Below are positions 25,930 through 38,120 of a stretch of DNA of 64,000 bases, piece after piece (within the stretch, counting starts at the first letter, position 1; every line of letters starts with the position of its first letter). The notes under the pieces are model-generated. The model made no database searches and was not told the origin of the DNA. It worked only from the letters and a program-made list of their open reading frames with translations. Position numbers and translations under genes: made by a program. The stretch covers positions 27,773,493 through 27,837,492 of the forward strand of contig NC_044573.1 of assembly GCF_901933205.1 (NCBI RefSeq), read 5' to 3'. The DNA is from Camarhynchus parvulus (taxonomy: Eukaryota; Chordata; Aves; Passeriformes; Thraupidae).

Positions 25930-27436
25930 TTGTTTGTGACCTTGCATGTTGTCACCAAAGCAGGCGTACCTCTGTCCACATGATCTTCCATGTTTGTGGC
26001 ACGCAGGCAAAAACAGATTAGGGGGAAGAAAACAAATATCCTTCATGATGGAGCTGCTGTTTTCACTGCAGTGTGTCTTATAGCCTTGCAAGAGGGATGA
26101 ATGACAGACCAGGATCCTTTCAAGGTTTTTACCTTGCCCAGCAGGCAGTAGGAACGCTGCCTTTGTGTACCCAGAAGTGCTGCAGTTGATAAGCCTGCTG
26201 TTGGATGTCCTTGCCCATCAGTGCTCTGGAAATGAATTTGGTATCTGAGAGGATGAGGAGCCGGTAGAGCTGGCTGGAGCCTGGTGCACAGCTGGGGGTG
26301 GTATTTTTCTGACTTCTCAAACACCTTCGGTCAGGGCTCTTCATTCCTGTCTTCCAGCAGCCCCACAGTGACCCGGTACTTCTGATTGCACAGTTAATCT
26401 TGATCTTTTATGTGCTCTCATGTGCTTCTGCCTGGATTGTTTTCAATATAGTTGTGTCCTTCTGTGCCCCACAAGCTCTCCCCAGGGCCTGTGCCTGTCC
26501 TTCAGACCCACCAGCTGTCTAATCCTGCTGCAGTGTTTTAGCACATCTTGTTTATCACCTTTCTTTATGCCTGCCCTGTGCTCTTTCACAGGGTTTTTCC
26601 TGGGTGTCTGTCCCTGGACACCAGCTATTTCCAGTGCTTGGTGATGGTTCTCTAGTCCCTTGGGTTTCAGTGATTCCTTGGTGAGGTGGTTTCCTGACAC
26701 CTTAAGCTCATTATTGTGGCTTACTATTGTGCCCCTGGAGAATCTGGAAGGAGAATTATCCCTTTGCTCCTTGAGCCCACGTCAGCTTGCAGTAAAACAA
26801 ACAGCAGAAACTGGGAGCACACTTTTCTGACAGATGGCACAAAATCCACTGTTCTCTGGCCAGCCTTGCCAAGCTGGGACAGTGCCTCTCCACCTGAGGC
26901 ACTTGTGGCTTCCATGGTAATAGCATGTGATGCTTCACAGCCTCTTGCTGGTCTGTTGTGGTGGCAGAGCTGTTAAGTGAAGGTGCATTTTTGCCTCCAT
27001 TTTTCAAGGGATTGTGAATGCCCACTTTTGTGTACTCAGCTGAGAAAGGAAGCAGCAGGTCCCTGGCAGAACTCTTTGCTGAAGTGCCTCAGCTCTGGAA
27101 ACAGCTGAGAGAGGTCAATACTTCTGAAAAACAGTGCCATGCTCTCATCATATAAAGGGAAACCTCAGTCCAGCCAGCAGGACATGCTTGGCATGGTATT
27201 CCTTCTCAGTGTTGCCCAGCAGCAGAAAAAGAGGTAATGGGCACAAGTAGAAATGTAAGATATTCATGTTGCCCAGGGAAATTGTGGAATCTCTGTCCAT
27301 GGAAAGAGCCACGGTGTGCCAGGATGCAGTCCTGGGCAACAGGCTCCTGCTGACCCTGCTCAGAGGAGGGGGTTTGAACTCAACTATCTCTAGAGCAACC
27401 TCAACCCTTCTGTGATTTCTGGGTCTTGTCCAGCAT

Positions 27437-27472
27437 TCAGAAGGTTCGGTGTGTGTATACATACATATGTAC
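27437..27472. repeat. 36-bp direct repeat, copy 1
   Basis: This segment starts TCAGAAGGTTCGG and ends TATACATACATATGTAC. It matches 29742-29777 at 34 of 36 positions, in the same orientation and about 2.3 kb apart. The flanks on both sides do not match, so this is not a large duplication. Confidence 0.85.
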
Positions 27473-28366
27473 CTAAGTTCTTTTGGAAGGGTTATTCTGA
27501 GGCCCTACTGAATATGGCATTTTGCCAAGAGTGATAGCAGGAGGCAAGGTGAGAGGCTTGGCTCCCTGTTGCTGAGGGTTTGGTGGCACAGGTTCATTGC
27601 TGGAACCTGTCCATTGTGGTGAGGGTAGAAGAAATGAAAACAGATCTCATAGTGATGGGCTGATGAGCTGTTACAGGAGGAACCAGGCAGCTGTCTGTGT
27701 GTCTGAACAGGAAGCATCACCATGTGAACCACTTTGCTTGTGTCTCTGTAGCACTGATGCACAAGAGTTCCAGTTTCAGATCAGGTAGAGTCTCTTTCTG
27801 AATTGAGATGGTCACAGATCTCCAGACAGCATACAGCTGGATGAACGGGCAGTGTGTGAACTGAACTGAGGAGCAGGCAGGATATCTAATGGCTTGTGCC
27901 AGGGATTTGGAGCAAGGATCCTTGCTTTCTCCCTTCAGTTCTCCTGCTGCTGAATAACTTGTAGGAGAAAGGATCATGCTTATTCGATCTTGTGTGAGGG
28001 CAATGATGACAGTGACCTTCTAATATCATCAGCAGTGGAACATTTTCATCCTGTTCTTGTTGAGATCAGTGTCTCGTGTGGTTGTGAGATGATGCCTTCT
28101 TTTAAAAAAACCCTCCTGGCTGATACTTTGGTTGCCTTGACATCTTGGGGCTTTGCTGGTGTGTCAGGGTGCAAGGTGTTGTTTTCTCATGCATCATTAT
28201 GGCTATTCCTTCCTCTGTCTTCTGCTGGAAGAGTCTCCCATGAGAAGGTGAAATGGAGGGGCAGTGTCTCTGCCCTCTGGCATGGAAACACAGCTACAGC
28301 CTTTGGAAATGTTTGTGGTCCTTGGTAGTCTTTCTTAAGCAGGTCACCTGCTGCTGTTAAGCAGGT

Positions 28367-28392
28367 TTTGCTGCTGTTTTAACAGCAGCAAA
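28367..28392. repeat. Perfect inverted repeat with 12-bp arms and 2-nt spacer
   Basis: TTTGCTGCTGTT, spacer TT, then AACAGCAGCAAA form a perfect 12-bp stem with a loop too short to be comfortable in RNA. A CTGCTG run just upstream (28348-28356) belongs to the same CAG/CTG-rich patch. It is far too short for a microRNA precursor. Confidence 0.8.
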
Positions 28393-29741
28393 GGTGTCAC
28401 CCTACTCTCGTTTCCTGTGCTTAAGTTTCCCAAGGACCAGCTCAGGTGGTGATCAGCTATGGCCTTTCCACTCACTCTGTGGTTCTTAAGTGGAATGATG
28501 AGATAGTGATGTGTCTACTCTAAGAACCTAACAGTTATGGAAGGGAGATTGGTAACCTTTTCTAATGTGCAGCAGCTCAATTTGAAATGTTTTCAGGAAT
28601 AGCAACTGTGAGAGGTAGCAGCCTACTGTGAAGAGCAAATAATATTAAAAAGAAAAAAAATCTTGCTTCTGTTCCCACCCAGTAAAGGATAAGGGAACAG
28701 AAGAATCATCTCCTGTGGGCAGGTGAGCAGAGATAAATTGATGGCATGTACGTGAACTATGGATTTGTACAAAGCACATGCCACTGCAAGGTTGGGGCAG
28801 GTGTTGGCCTATGTGTGTGTGGCACATGAGCTGGGCAGTGGGAGTGTACAGACCTGGTCCCTGGTGCCCCAAAGTGTCAGCCAATGTCATGTCTGTCACT
28901 GGAAGCAAGGCGCTGGAAGTGGGGAGGGGCACACACATGTTGTGGGTGTTTTGGTGTCCAGAGTGCGTTTGCGTGGTGAGGTGTTTTGCAACAGAGATGA
29001 TTCCTCGGTGCTGGAAGGAGGATGACTGGGTGACCAGTGCTCATGGGGTGTAACTCTGCCCTAGACCAGGCTTGGCCAGCTCTGAAAGCAGAGAGCTGTC
29101 TTCTAGTGTATCTATATTATCACCAGCCTTCAATTCTCCAGGTTAACTTGGGATAAGGGTTAAAAGTCTGTCATTTATTCCTGTTTTTGTTCTTCCTTGA
29201 CAAACTTCTACATGCAGTCTCTGAATGGGATTAGTAGAGCTGAGCTTGTCTTTACGGCAGTAGGTGGGTAGAAGACACCCAGGGGCTTACCAGTTGTGTC
29301 TCAAGGATCTTGTTGGGGCTGGCAGAAAGGAAGGAAGAATCTCAAGGCCAATCTGATAACTTGGCTGATCAGAGAGATGTTTTCTGCTATGTAAAAATAA
29401 GAATTTTAAATCAGAACATAAACCTCTTGTGCTCTTGCCTTGATGTTATCAATGTTGAGAACGCCCTCTGCTTGGGCAGGGGCCAGATCCCTCGAATGAC
29501 TTCCCTGTCTCTTATCTCTTACTCTGCATCCTAAAAGGCCACTGCAGAAACATGCTGGCTTTTCTTCTTAAACAAGGGACCTTTTCAGCTTGGAGCTGAA
29601 CAGGAGATATGCTGGCCAGAGCCTTCTGGGCAGATGCTGAACTATTCACACGTGCAAGGCATACCAGGTGACAGAGCAGCGTTGGTGCAACCAGAACCTC
29701 TGGTTCTGGCTGTGCAGCACTAAGTAAAGATGTCTAAAAAA

Positions 29742-29777
29742 TCAGAAGGTTCAGTTTGTGTATACATACATATGTAC
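29742..29777. repeat. 36-bp direct repeat, copy 2
   Basis: This is the second copy of the segment at 27437-27472, with two substitutions. Here it runs directly into an AT-rich simple repeat. The shared part beyond the TATACATACATATGTAC end is unique-looking sequence (TCAGAAGGTTC), so simple-repeat convergence alone does not explain the match. Confidence 0.85.
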
Positions 29778-29816
29778 ATATATATATATGTACATACATA
29801 TATATAAAAAAATAAG
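29757..29816. repeat. AT-rich simple repeat (TACATA / TATATA)
   Basis: A run of TATACATACATATGTACATA followed by TATATATATG, TACATACATATATATA and A-rich sequence. It is an imperfect microsatellite with potential to form cruciform or slipped structures. Confidence 0.9.
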
Positions 29817-32599
29817 TAAACCCACAGAGGCTCATAGGCTCCCAAGGAGCTGTGCAACATTTAGTGTTGGCTGCATATAAATATGCAGATAAATACCATG
29901 ATTGCAATTTCAGAGTGAGTTACACTGAGAAACCAGCAGAAAGTGTAACTCACCTGAAGAGAGATAGGGTGGTGAGAACTTTAGGCCATGTTCCTAGAGC
30001 TGTGTCCTTATTCATACCATATCATGAGTATAAACACCTAGGGCATCTCAGGCAGCAGAAATCCCAAACTGCGGGTTACAAACAATTTCTCAAACCTTCC
30101 TGTTTGTTTCTATTATGTGCCTGACTGTCTAAACCTGACCTTGATCTTAGAATCATCAAGAGAGACTTGCCTCCCTGGCCAGTCACAGCCTTGCATTACT
30201 CTATGGTCAGAAGCCCCTCATGGAGATTTTGATGTTCCAGTTTCCCCTGTGGTGTCTTGGCTCCAGTTGATGGGCATGCCTCTGCTGAGCAAAATGGAGA
30301 AGGCCCTCTGTTAGGTGGAAGCATGAATATCCCTCTGGGTATCCTACACTGCTCCCAACCCAGCCACTGAACTGCCTGCTGAAAATGATAGTTGGTCCTG
30401 GAGACCGCCAGCCTTTGTTCTGAATAATTCCTGACAAAAGACTTTGTCCAGAGTTTCCTCAGTTTGGGGAAGGGTTCTGTGTAGCCAAGGGGGGCAATGC
30501 CTCTGTCTGTTAAAAACTACTCAAAATATCTGGCTTTTGCTGGATTTCATGGCAAAGGCTAACCAGCCTTTAGCCTTTCCATAGCAGGTAGAAGTGGGAC
30601 TGTCATGTCTCTCTTCTGTTTCTGCAAGGATAAGATCTTTTATTGTTTCCTGCTTTTTGTAAATTCCTGCCATGTATGCCCTCGGACCTGTTGAATCATG
30701 TAACGCCCACAGAACAGACTTTGTGAAATAACCAAGACTCTAATCCACACAGCACCATGAAAGTAGCAAGTGGCTGGTGAGTGAGGAGGCTGCCTTCCTA
30801 TTTTCAGCACTGTTCCTGCTTTGTGGTCTGATGTGGGTTGTGGGTCTGGTTTAAGGATACGGGGAGGTGGGGAGGGGTAGAAACAAGGCGCAGCCCAATT
30901 GCTTCTGGGACAGCCTTGTGTGTCAGTGGTGGCTATGGCTAGTGGCACCGTGCTTCAAAGAAGTGGAAAGTGGCAAGATGTGTTTCACAGAGAGAGGGTC
31001 AGATTTAATGACTTCTGGGTCCTATCTGGGTGATGGATCAGAGAGAGAGAGATGTAGGGGATGGCACAGGGTCACAGAGAGCCGCTGTTCTCTGGCAGAG
31101 CTTTAAGTCCAAGATGGCTGATTAGGCACGTCTGCTCACTGTGTCCAGACCCACTGCAGTTATTCCTGCTCCCTTTTTGTTCGTGTGGCTGTGGGAACCT
31201 GGCAGCCATTGCCTCTCCCAGTCCCTGGAGCTGTGATCCTCTTTTCCCACACACCTCTCCCATAATACACCCACTTCCGGCACTTGGCTTCCACAGCTGG
31301 GGTGGTTTGTCCAGAGGCAAGCGCACCATGTCAGCATGTGTTTGCAGCCTGCTCATGCCAGGCTAATTAATCCTCACTTTGCAGGTTTAATTTGGGTACC
31401 CTTCGAGTTGAGAGCAGCTCTGTGCCAGCCTGCCTGGCCAGAGGGAATCTGCTCACCCTGGCCTCATGCAAACTGGAAGCCGCGCACGCCCAAGCACCAC
31501 GTGCCGGCTCTGTGGGAAGCACGGTACCTGGGCTTCCTGGCCCCGAGGGAGGAGGACTCTGAGGCAGCTGCTGTGATCCTTCTGAGAGGAGGCTGTTCCT
31601 GCTGCACAGCAAGGGCTGGAATGGGGAGGGTGGAGAGGAAGGAGAGGTTGAGGTAGTGTCACTTGTGTACAGACCCAGACTAAGGACTCTACTCAGATGC
31701 ACTTGGAGATTTAGGGCCAGATTGTGCCGTGTCTGTGTTTGTTTGGAGCTACTCTTATGCTTGCTCTTCTCCTGCTCAGGCACATGCAGACCCTGTAGTA
31801 TTTGCAGGAACTGCTGCAGGTATGCAGGAACCACAGGCAACTTACCAGAAGGAAAAAAAGTGTGTGCAAGACATGGCTCACTAGTAGGGAAATACAGGTT
31901 CATTCACTTGGTCCTAAGAGACTTGTTTTGTCTTCAGAGCATGATCTTTACTGGGACCCTGGCATGGTGAGTTCCCCAGCTTGGCTAGGGAGCACTGACA
32001 GACTGCCCCTCTGAATGACCCATCTGTCCCTTTTATTTGTGCAGCCTCTTTCCTTCAGTTTGTCAGGCAGGCAAAATCAAAGCTTTTAGTCAGCTTTGTC
32101 AAAGACCTATCTAAAGATGTGTGAGAGAGGAGAACAAAGGCTTATCATGCTGGTGCCAGCAAGGACCCAGAGCTGAAACTGGCTATTTCTGCTTTTGGGC
32201 AAGTGACCAACAAGCATCTGCTAGGCCCTTTGAAGTACCTTCCAAAAAGGTTCAGCTCTGTCTGTCTGGTGGCACCTCTCTAAGTCTGGTAGTTGCCACC
32301 TCACAACTCTGCACACACATTTGCGAATGTTTGATTTTTTTAAAAAAAAATTTAAACCCTTCTAAGAGGAGCAGTGATGTGTTTGTAAACCATTGAACTG
32401 CTCTTTGCAATGTGGTGGTATGGAAAGAAAAAGGTGTTAGGCAGCCTTGTGTTGGTGATGGCAGACAGGTCTTTCAGTCTTTTAGGCGAGGGTGGTGAAA
32501 ATCATAAGAAAACAGCGCCCACTGCAAAGTTTTGGGTTCCTTGTCAGAACAACATTTGGAGATGACCTTTTTTTTTTCTTGGAAGAGAAAGAAAAAGGG

Positions 32600-32940
32600 T
32601 AGTCATAAAATGAAGCTCTGGCATGGTCTATTTTTTAACTATTCCTTGAAATAAAATTCTGTATGAACCTGGGAGTGTAGGACAGACTTTCAGGAGGAAA
32701 GGAGTTTGCCTGTGAAAATTTCCTCCTGTAGCTGCTCCGGGTCTGTGACTGGAATAAATTGTTAGAGGCCCTATCAGAGTTAATGAATAAGCAGTTAAAT
32801 GTGAATTGTTGCTCCACTGGAGGAGCTGGTCCTGCTTGCCAGCGACTATTTCTTGAAAACTGCCTGAAGCAAGACTGTAATTGAAAAGAAATCACCTCTC
32901 ATCAGAAGGTTGAAACACCTAAAAGTTAATTAATTCATCC
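32600..32940. other. AT-rich intronic block next to the solo LTR, candidate conserved non-coding element
   Basis: This is a repeat-free stretch with several homeodomain-type words (GAGTTAATGAATAAG near 32776, AGTTAATTAATTCAT near 32925) and ordered, non-repetitive composition. It ends about 15 bp before the LTR start. Possible enhancer or other control sequence, inferred from composition only. Confidence 0.25.
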
Positions 32941-32954
32941 TGGCTGTAGTGTAC

Positions 32955-33472
32955 TGTTGTGGCTTAACCCCATGATGAAGTTGCTAACTTGCTGCCCTGG
33001 TGGGTTGGGGGAGAGAATTGGGAGGGTAAATATGAGATGGCTTGTGGGGTGAGATAAAGATGATTTAATAGAAAAAACAAAAACTGTGCATGCAAGCAAA
33101 GCAAAACAACGAATTTGTTCACTGCTTCCCATGGACAGGCAGGTGTTCATCCATATCCAGGAAAGCAGGACTGCACCATGGCTACTTGGGAAGGCAAAAC
33201 ACCAGCTTAATGCCATCATATGGTATGGAAAAGTCCTTTATCCAGTTTGGGTCAGATGTCCTGGCTGTTTCCTTCCCAGCTTCTCATGCCCTTCAAATCT
33301 TCTCGCTGCCAGGGCATGAGAAGCTGAGAAGTCCTTAACTTAGTATAAACACTGCTTGACAGACTGATAGTTTAGTTATTGCTGTCACCATTATTCTCAT
33401 CCTAAATCTAAGCCACAGGATATACCAGCTACTAGGCAGAATATTGATATTATCCTAGCAGAAACCAGGACA
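32955..33472 (-). mobile_element. Solo LTR of an avian endogenous retrovirus, minus orientation
   Basis: This element starts TGTTGTGGCTTAACCCC and ends AAACCAGGACA, the TG...CA ends typical of LTRs. It is flanked by TGTAC on the left and TGTAT on the right, a 5-bp target duplication with one mismatch. Internal blocks (GGTTGGGGGAGAGAATTGGGA, GAGATAAAGATGATTTAATA, GCATGCAAGCAAAGCAAAAC, TGGACAGGCAGGTGTTCATCC, CATATGGTATGGAAAAGTCC) match an LTR family I know to be widespread in birds. TTTAAT at 33064-33069 reads ATTAAA, a poly(A) signal variant, on the minus strand, which sets the orientation antisense to the host gene. No internal viral genes adjoin it, so it is the product of LTR-LTR recombination. 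A 5-bp duplication would suit the ERVL class. Confidence 0.88.
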
Positions 33473-35430
33473 TGTATGTATTATGCATTGAAGAAACGGA
33501 GGCAGAGATGTTGGGAAGTGGCCTGGGCAGAACCATGTTTGGAATTACGGATGTGACTAGGAGCAGGCATGGGGGTCCCCTTCCCTTGCTCACAGGTGAT
33601 GGCTTCACACATCAAAGTTGAAGAGTGAAGAAGTTTATTTTCTAACACTTAGCAGAGGTGAGAGGAAGGAGGACAATGTGGAGTTAAATCAGTGTACCTG
33701 TAAATGTTTTTCTGTGGAGTCTGGCAGCCTTTGCTCTTTCTGTGCCCTGCTTGAATATTGGTGCTACCTCTGGCTCTGCCCATTCCTGGGCAAGGCAGCT
33801 GTCTCACAGACAGGCAGCATCCCAGGCAGGCATCTGTCCTTGCCAAAGCTGTTTTGGGGATTTATACCTTTCCACATAGGGTGGTGGTGGAAATCGGATG
33901 CGCCTTTACAGCTTGCAATTACATGGTGCCTTTCATCCCAAAGGACATCTAACAAGTGAGTCTACAGGCTGCAAAGGGATCATTCACCCACCACTGGAAG
34001 GCAGCATTCTTTAAATGGACCTCAGCAGCACTTCCCAGCCACTGGGGCCCAAGAGTAGGAAATAAGGGACTCCTGTGCTGGGTTGGCCTTGAGTAGGGAC
34101 GGGTTGGCAGAGTGCAGAAACTGATCTGGTTTTGAATGCCACCTGAATACTAGAGTCTTAAGAAAGAGGACCAAAGAGTCCTCTTAATGTTCCATCTCCC
34201 CCAGCACACCACTCCCTTTGAAGACATTGTTGTGTTGGGTAGCTGCATTTCCCCACTCCTATGGGCATTGTCATTTCCACAGCTGAAAGCTCACTTGGAC
34301 CTGTGCTCACTTTGGCATTGTCCAGAGAGGAGAACCCTGATTCTATGGAATCATGAGACCAAAATCATGTTACTGTCTGCATTTGAAATATTTTCCCAGA
34401 CTTCATAGAAGTGACCTGTTTCTAGGAGGAATATGGCTTCATATTAATAGATTTAGCTTTACATGTTTGTCTTCTTCCTCTATACTCTTTCCTTGCCGAA
34501 ATATACAATTATGTTACGGATGGGTTTATGGAACAGTTGTGCATTTGTCTGTTTTCTGAGAGCTGCCAGTATGATTGAAATCAGCATTTCTTCTGTGATG
34601 TTTAATCTTACTGGCCTTCTTTGAGGCACCTCCCTCCACTCACTATATTTAGGTGTGCTTCTTCGTTAATACACTTCAGATATGTTTCAAACCTGGTTGT
34701 TTATTTGCCCCCCTGTATTTAAAGGTGATAATGTATTGGTGAGAACAGTACATGTTGGCAGGAGTGTACGTGTAGGCTCATGTGCATGGGTGAAGAGGCA
34801 TCCTTGGCCAAAGTGGTTTGTGCATAGTTGCTTGAAACATGTGTAAGATGAGTTTACTTCCCTTAGGAGTTCATTTAATCCAAATCAGGCATGCAGTGGG
34901 GCAGTGTGGGTATGTCCAGGGGCTGGAACTACCTTGTGTTCTGAGCAGCTGTATGAGTCAGTGATGAGCTGTGGTGCCTTAGACGATCCCCTGAACGCTG
35001 TGAAGATCCGGCTCTGCATGGCTTGAATTACTTTACAAGCAGGCAAGGTTTGTATGAGTGGAACAGCCCTCCTTGTGATTTCTGAGTCAGGAGTCTGTGT
35101 GTGCACAGAGGGATGTGCACAAGTGACCAGGGAAGTGCCTGTGTACTGGGGAGAACCTGAGCCAGGTGAGTATGTGCAAGTGAGCACATGTGTTTGACAG
35201 AGTATATGTGTGAGCCTGTGTGCTCTCCTGTGGCAGCCGTGTGCGTCTGACTCGGGCCATTCTCCAGCTGTGTAAATACATTGCTTAGCAAATCAAGGGC
35301 TCTGGTTAATGATTTCCATGAGCACAGGGCCCATATTAGGCTCCGTTCTGTGAGCGGTACCCAGCTGTCCGAATGCCATTAGAGTGAACACATGAGCCTT
35401 TAATGTCAAGTGTGTATTGTTTGTGGTCTG

Positions 35431-35460
35431 AGGAGCCTCTGCAGGAGCCTCTGCAGGAGC
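35431..35460. repeat. 12-bp tandem repeat, 2.5 copies
   Basis: AGGAGCCTCTGC occurs at 35431-35442 and 35443-35454, with a partial third copy (AGGAGC) to 35460. It is minor and no function is evident. Confidence 0.85.
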
Positions 35461-37356
35461 TGGCCTGGGGTTGCTCACCAGGGGCTGTCAGGCAGGTTTA
35501 TGGCAAGCTCCCTGGGGACCTGCTGCAGTGGCAACAACTCTTAACACCCTTCCCTAGTCAAAGCAAAGTCCCAGGCATGGTGTGCCCAAGGAGAAGGGCA
35601 GGCTGGCTAGGATGCTTGCCCAGACTACAGGGAGGCAGCTGGCTCAAGCCACAGGGTGGCAGGAACATGTTCCCCTCTCTGGCAGCTGGCTCTGTCTGTT
35701 TTTGTTCTGGAAATACATCTACAGGGCTTTGCCTCGTGCTACTCATCAGGACCAGACCACCACATGCTGTGATCCCAAATGGTGTCTTGGACTAAGCCAG
35801 ATCAGGCCTGGTCATCCCTAGAGCTGGATATGAACTCCAATCTGAAAATGCTCCTCTGCAAGAAGAGAGTTGAGGGATTTGGAGATTTCTTACCTCCAGC
35901 AAGGTCACTACCAGAGGTGCTGCCTTGTCAGTCAGCGAGCAGGTGCACGAGGATCCTGTGTAGCTCAGGATTATAAAGGAGTACAGATTGGTCAGAGTGT
36001 TGCTGTGGATGAGGGCAGTCAGGTTACTGCCTCTCCTGTTACTGCCTGCAGTTGGGCACAGGCCCATTCTCACTCTGCCCTTGTCTGTGGTTGTTGAAAG
36101 CCAGTGGTCATCTTGTGGCTGCTTGAGAGGTGCCAGGATGAAGAGGCAGCATTGAGTGCGTTTTGAGCCTCACTTGCAGCTGCATGACCTCCTGTGAATC
36201 TCAGCATCCTCCTGCATCTTCTTATATCCCTGACCTTCAGCCTCACCTGTTCTGTGCCCATTGTCCTGGCAGTGTCCTGGGAAGGCTCTCTGCCCCACAC
36301 ATTGGCCCCAGAAGAAGACCCAGAGAGAAACCACAGCACAGCTTTCCACCCAAAGCCTGGTGAGTTTTGTAGATGACTTTTGTCTGTCCTTTGGAGCCAT
36401 CTTTCCCCAGCCTCTTCATCTGCTGTCTGCCAAAAATGAATGGATTCAGCTGCCTTCCCTAATCCTGTCTGGCATTTCAAAATGGAGGGGACTGCCAGGT
36501 TCTTTGTTCCCATTCCCTCTTGGCACTGGCAGGGGACCTTCTCTGCTCTGGAGAAGGACAAATATGCTGATTTATTCTGCCCCTTAGCTTTGAATAGGGG
36601 TTGCTATGTTACCTTCCAGCTCTGAGGCCTGCCAGAGCATACACCATGTATAACCCCACAGCAGGTGGCTATTGAGTAAAGGCCCTTAAATCTGCCTCTC
36701 TTGTTTCTTATGCTGCTGGCCAAGGTGTCAGGGGGATGTAGCCGGGCATGATTTGCTGGCTGAAACTCCAGGCACAGCTGATGCCAAGCACCATGTTGGC
36801 ATTTTCCATTCTCAAGTGCCCATCTTAATTGCAGAAGAGATACCAACTAGGCAGGAACATGCTGCCCACACTGGCTTTTAGAGGTCTTTCCTGACATAAA
36901 GGCTGCTGCCCAGTGGGGCTGAGCTGTGACCAAGAGCCTTGGAGACAAGAGGCTTCCAGATCCTGCTGCAGTTGTAGCACTCAGGGCCTGGCTTTGCTTC
37001 TTTAGCTTTTTCTGATTTTCTGTGTGTGTTTGGGTGAGCCAAACCATCTGAGCAGCCTTTTGGGGATATTTGTGTGTTGCTGTATTGTGATGACAAGTTA
37101 AAACCCAGGCAGAGGAGAGGTGGAGGCATCAAAACATCACCTTGCCATGCTGTTAGGCGTGTGATAGACCTGAATCTGAAGTGCTAAAATGAACCTCTGT
37201 CTTCTGTTAGACAGAGTTGGTAATTGTTCCTAAAAAGCCAAATTCTTTGAGGAACAGTCCCACAGTGCAGGCTAAGCAAAGGAGACCATAGTTCCAGTTA
37301 GGAAAGGCCTAGAAAAGGAGCAGGGAGTCACATAACACGAGAGCCCAGTCTGAATC

Positions 37357-38120
37357 ACATAGAATGTTAAGAGTTGGAAGTGACCTTAAAAATAATCCAG
37401 TTCTAATCCCACCTGCCATGGGTAGGGACACCCCCCATCAGACCAGGCTGCTCAAGGCCTTATCCAGCCTCACCTTGAGCACTGCCAGATTTGGGGCATT
37501 CACAACCTCATTGGGCAACCCGTTCCAGTGTGTCATCCCCCTCACAGGAAAGAATTTCTTCCTAATATCTAGACTAAATTTCACCTCTTCCAATTTGTAT
37601 CCATAACTCCTTATCCTGTCACTGCAGTTCTTGATGAAGAGTCTCTCTCTGGCTTCCTTGTAGACCCTTTCCAGACACTGGAAGGTTCCTGTGAGGTTTC
37701 CATGCTACCTTTTTTCCTCCAGGCTGAACAGCTCCAACTTTCTCAGCCTGTCTTCATTGCGGAGGTGCTCTAGTCCTCTTAACAACTTCATGTCTTCCTC
37801 TGGACTTGCTCCAACAATTTCATGTCCTTCTTCTGTTGGGTACTCCACAGCTGGATACAGTATTCCAGGTGGGGTCTCACCAAGAGCAGAATAGAGGGGG
37901 AGAATCACTTCCTTTGACCTGCTGGCTGTTCTGGCTGCTGTTCTGCAGCCCAGGATTCCACTGGCTTTCTGAGCTGTGAGTGCACAGTGCTGGCTCACCT
38001 TGAGTTTTTCATCAACCACCACCCCCAAGTCCTTTCCTATAGGGCTGCTCTCAATCACTTCTCTGCCCAACCTGTAGGTTTTTGGGTTTTTTCCTAACAT
38101 GTTTGTCATTGGGTTTTTTT
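37357..38120 (-). mobile_element. CR1 LINE, 3' portion with reverse-transcriptase remnant, minus orientation
   Basis: On the plus strand it begins CATAGAATGTTAAGAGTTGG (the inverted CR1 3' end) and proceeds through CACCTTGAGCACTGCCAG, TTGGGCAACCCGTTCCAGTG, AGGAAAGAATTTCTTCCTAA, TCCTCCAGGCTGAACAGCTC and AGGTGGGGTCTCACCAAGAG. The minus-strand frame from about 38100 down to 37705 still encodes the C-terminal part of CR1 ORF2, with recognisable GREVIESSPIGKDLGVVVDE, CALTAQKASGILG and [20 protein letters not shown], followed by [12 protein letters not shown]. The usual VRPHLEYC stretch is altered, and the frame opens only after 5' truncation, so the copy is inactive. It retains more of the coding region than the other CR1 copies here. 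Confidence 0.93.

Noticed and set aside
28340..28400. Possible microRNA hairpin around the CAG/CTG inverted repeat
   Set aside because: The stem is 12 bp with a 2-nt loop, too short and tight for a microRNA precursor.
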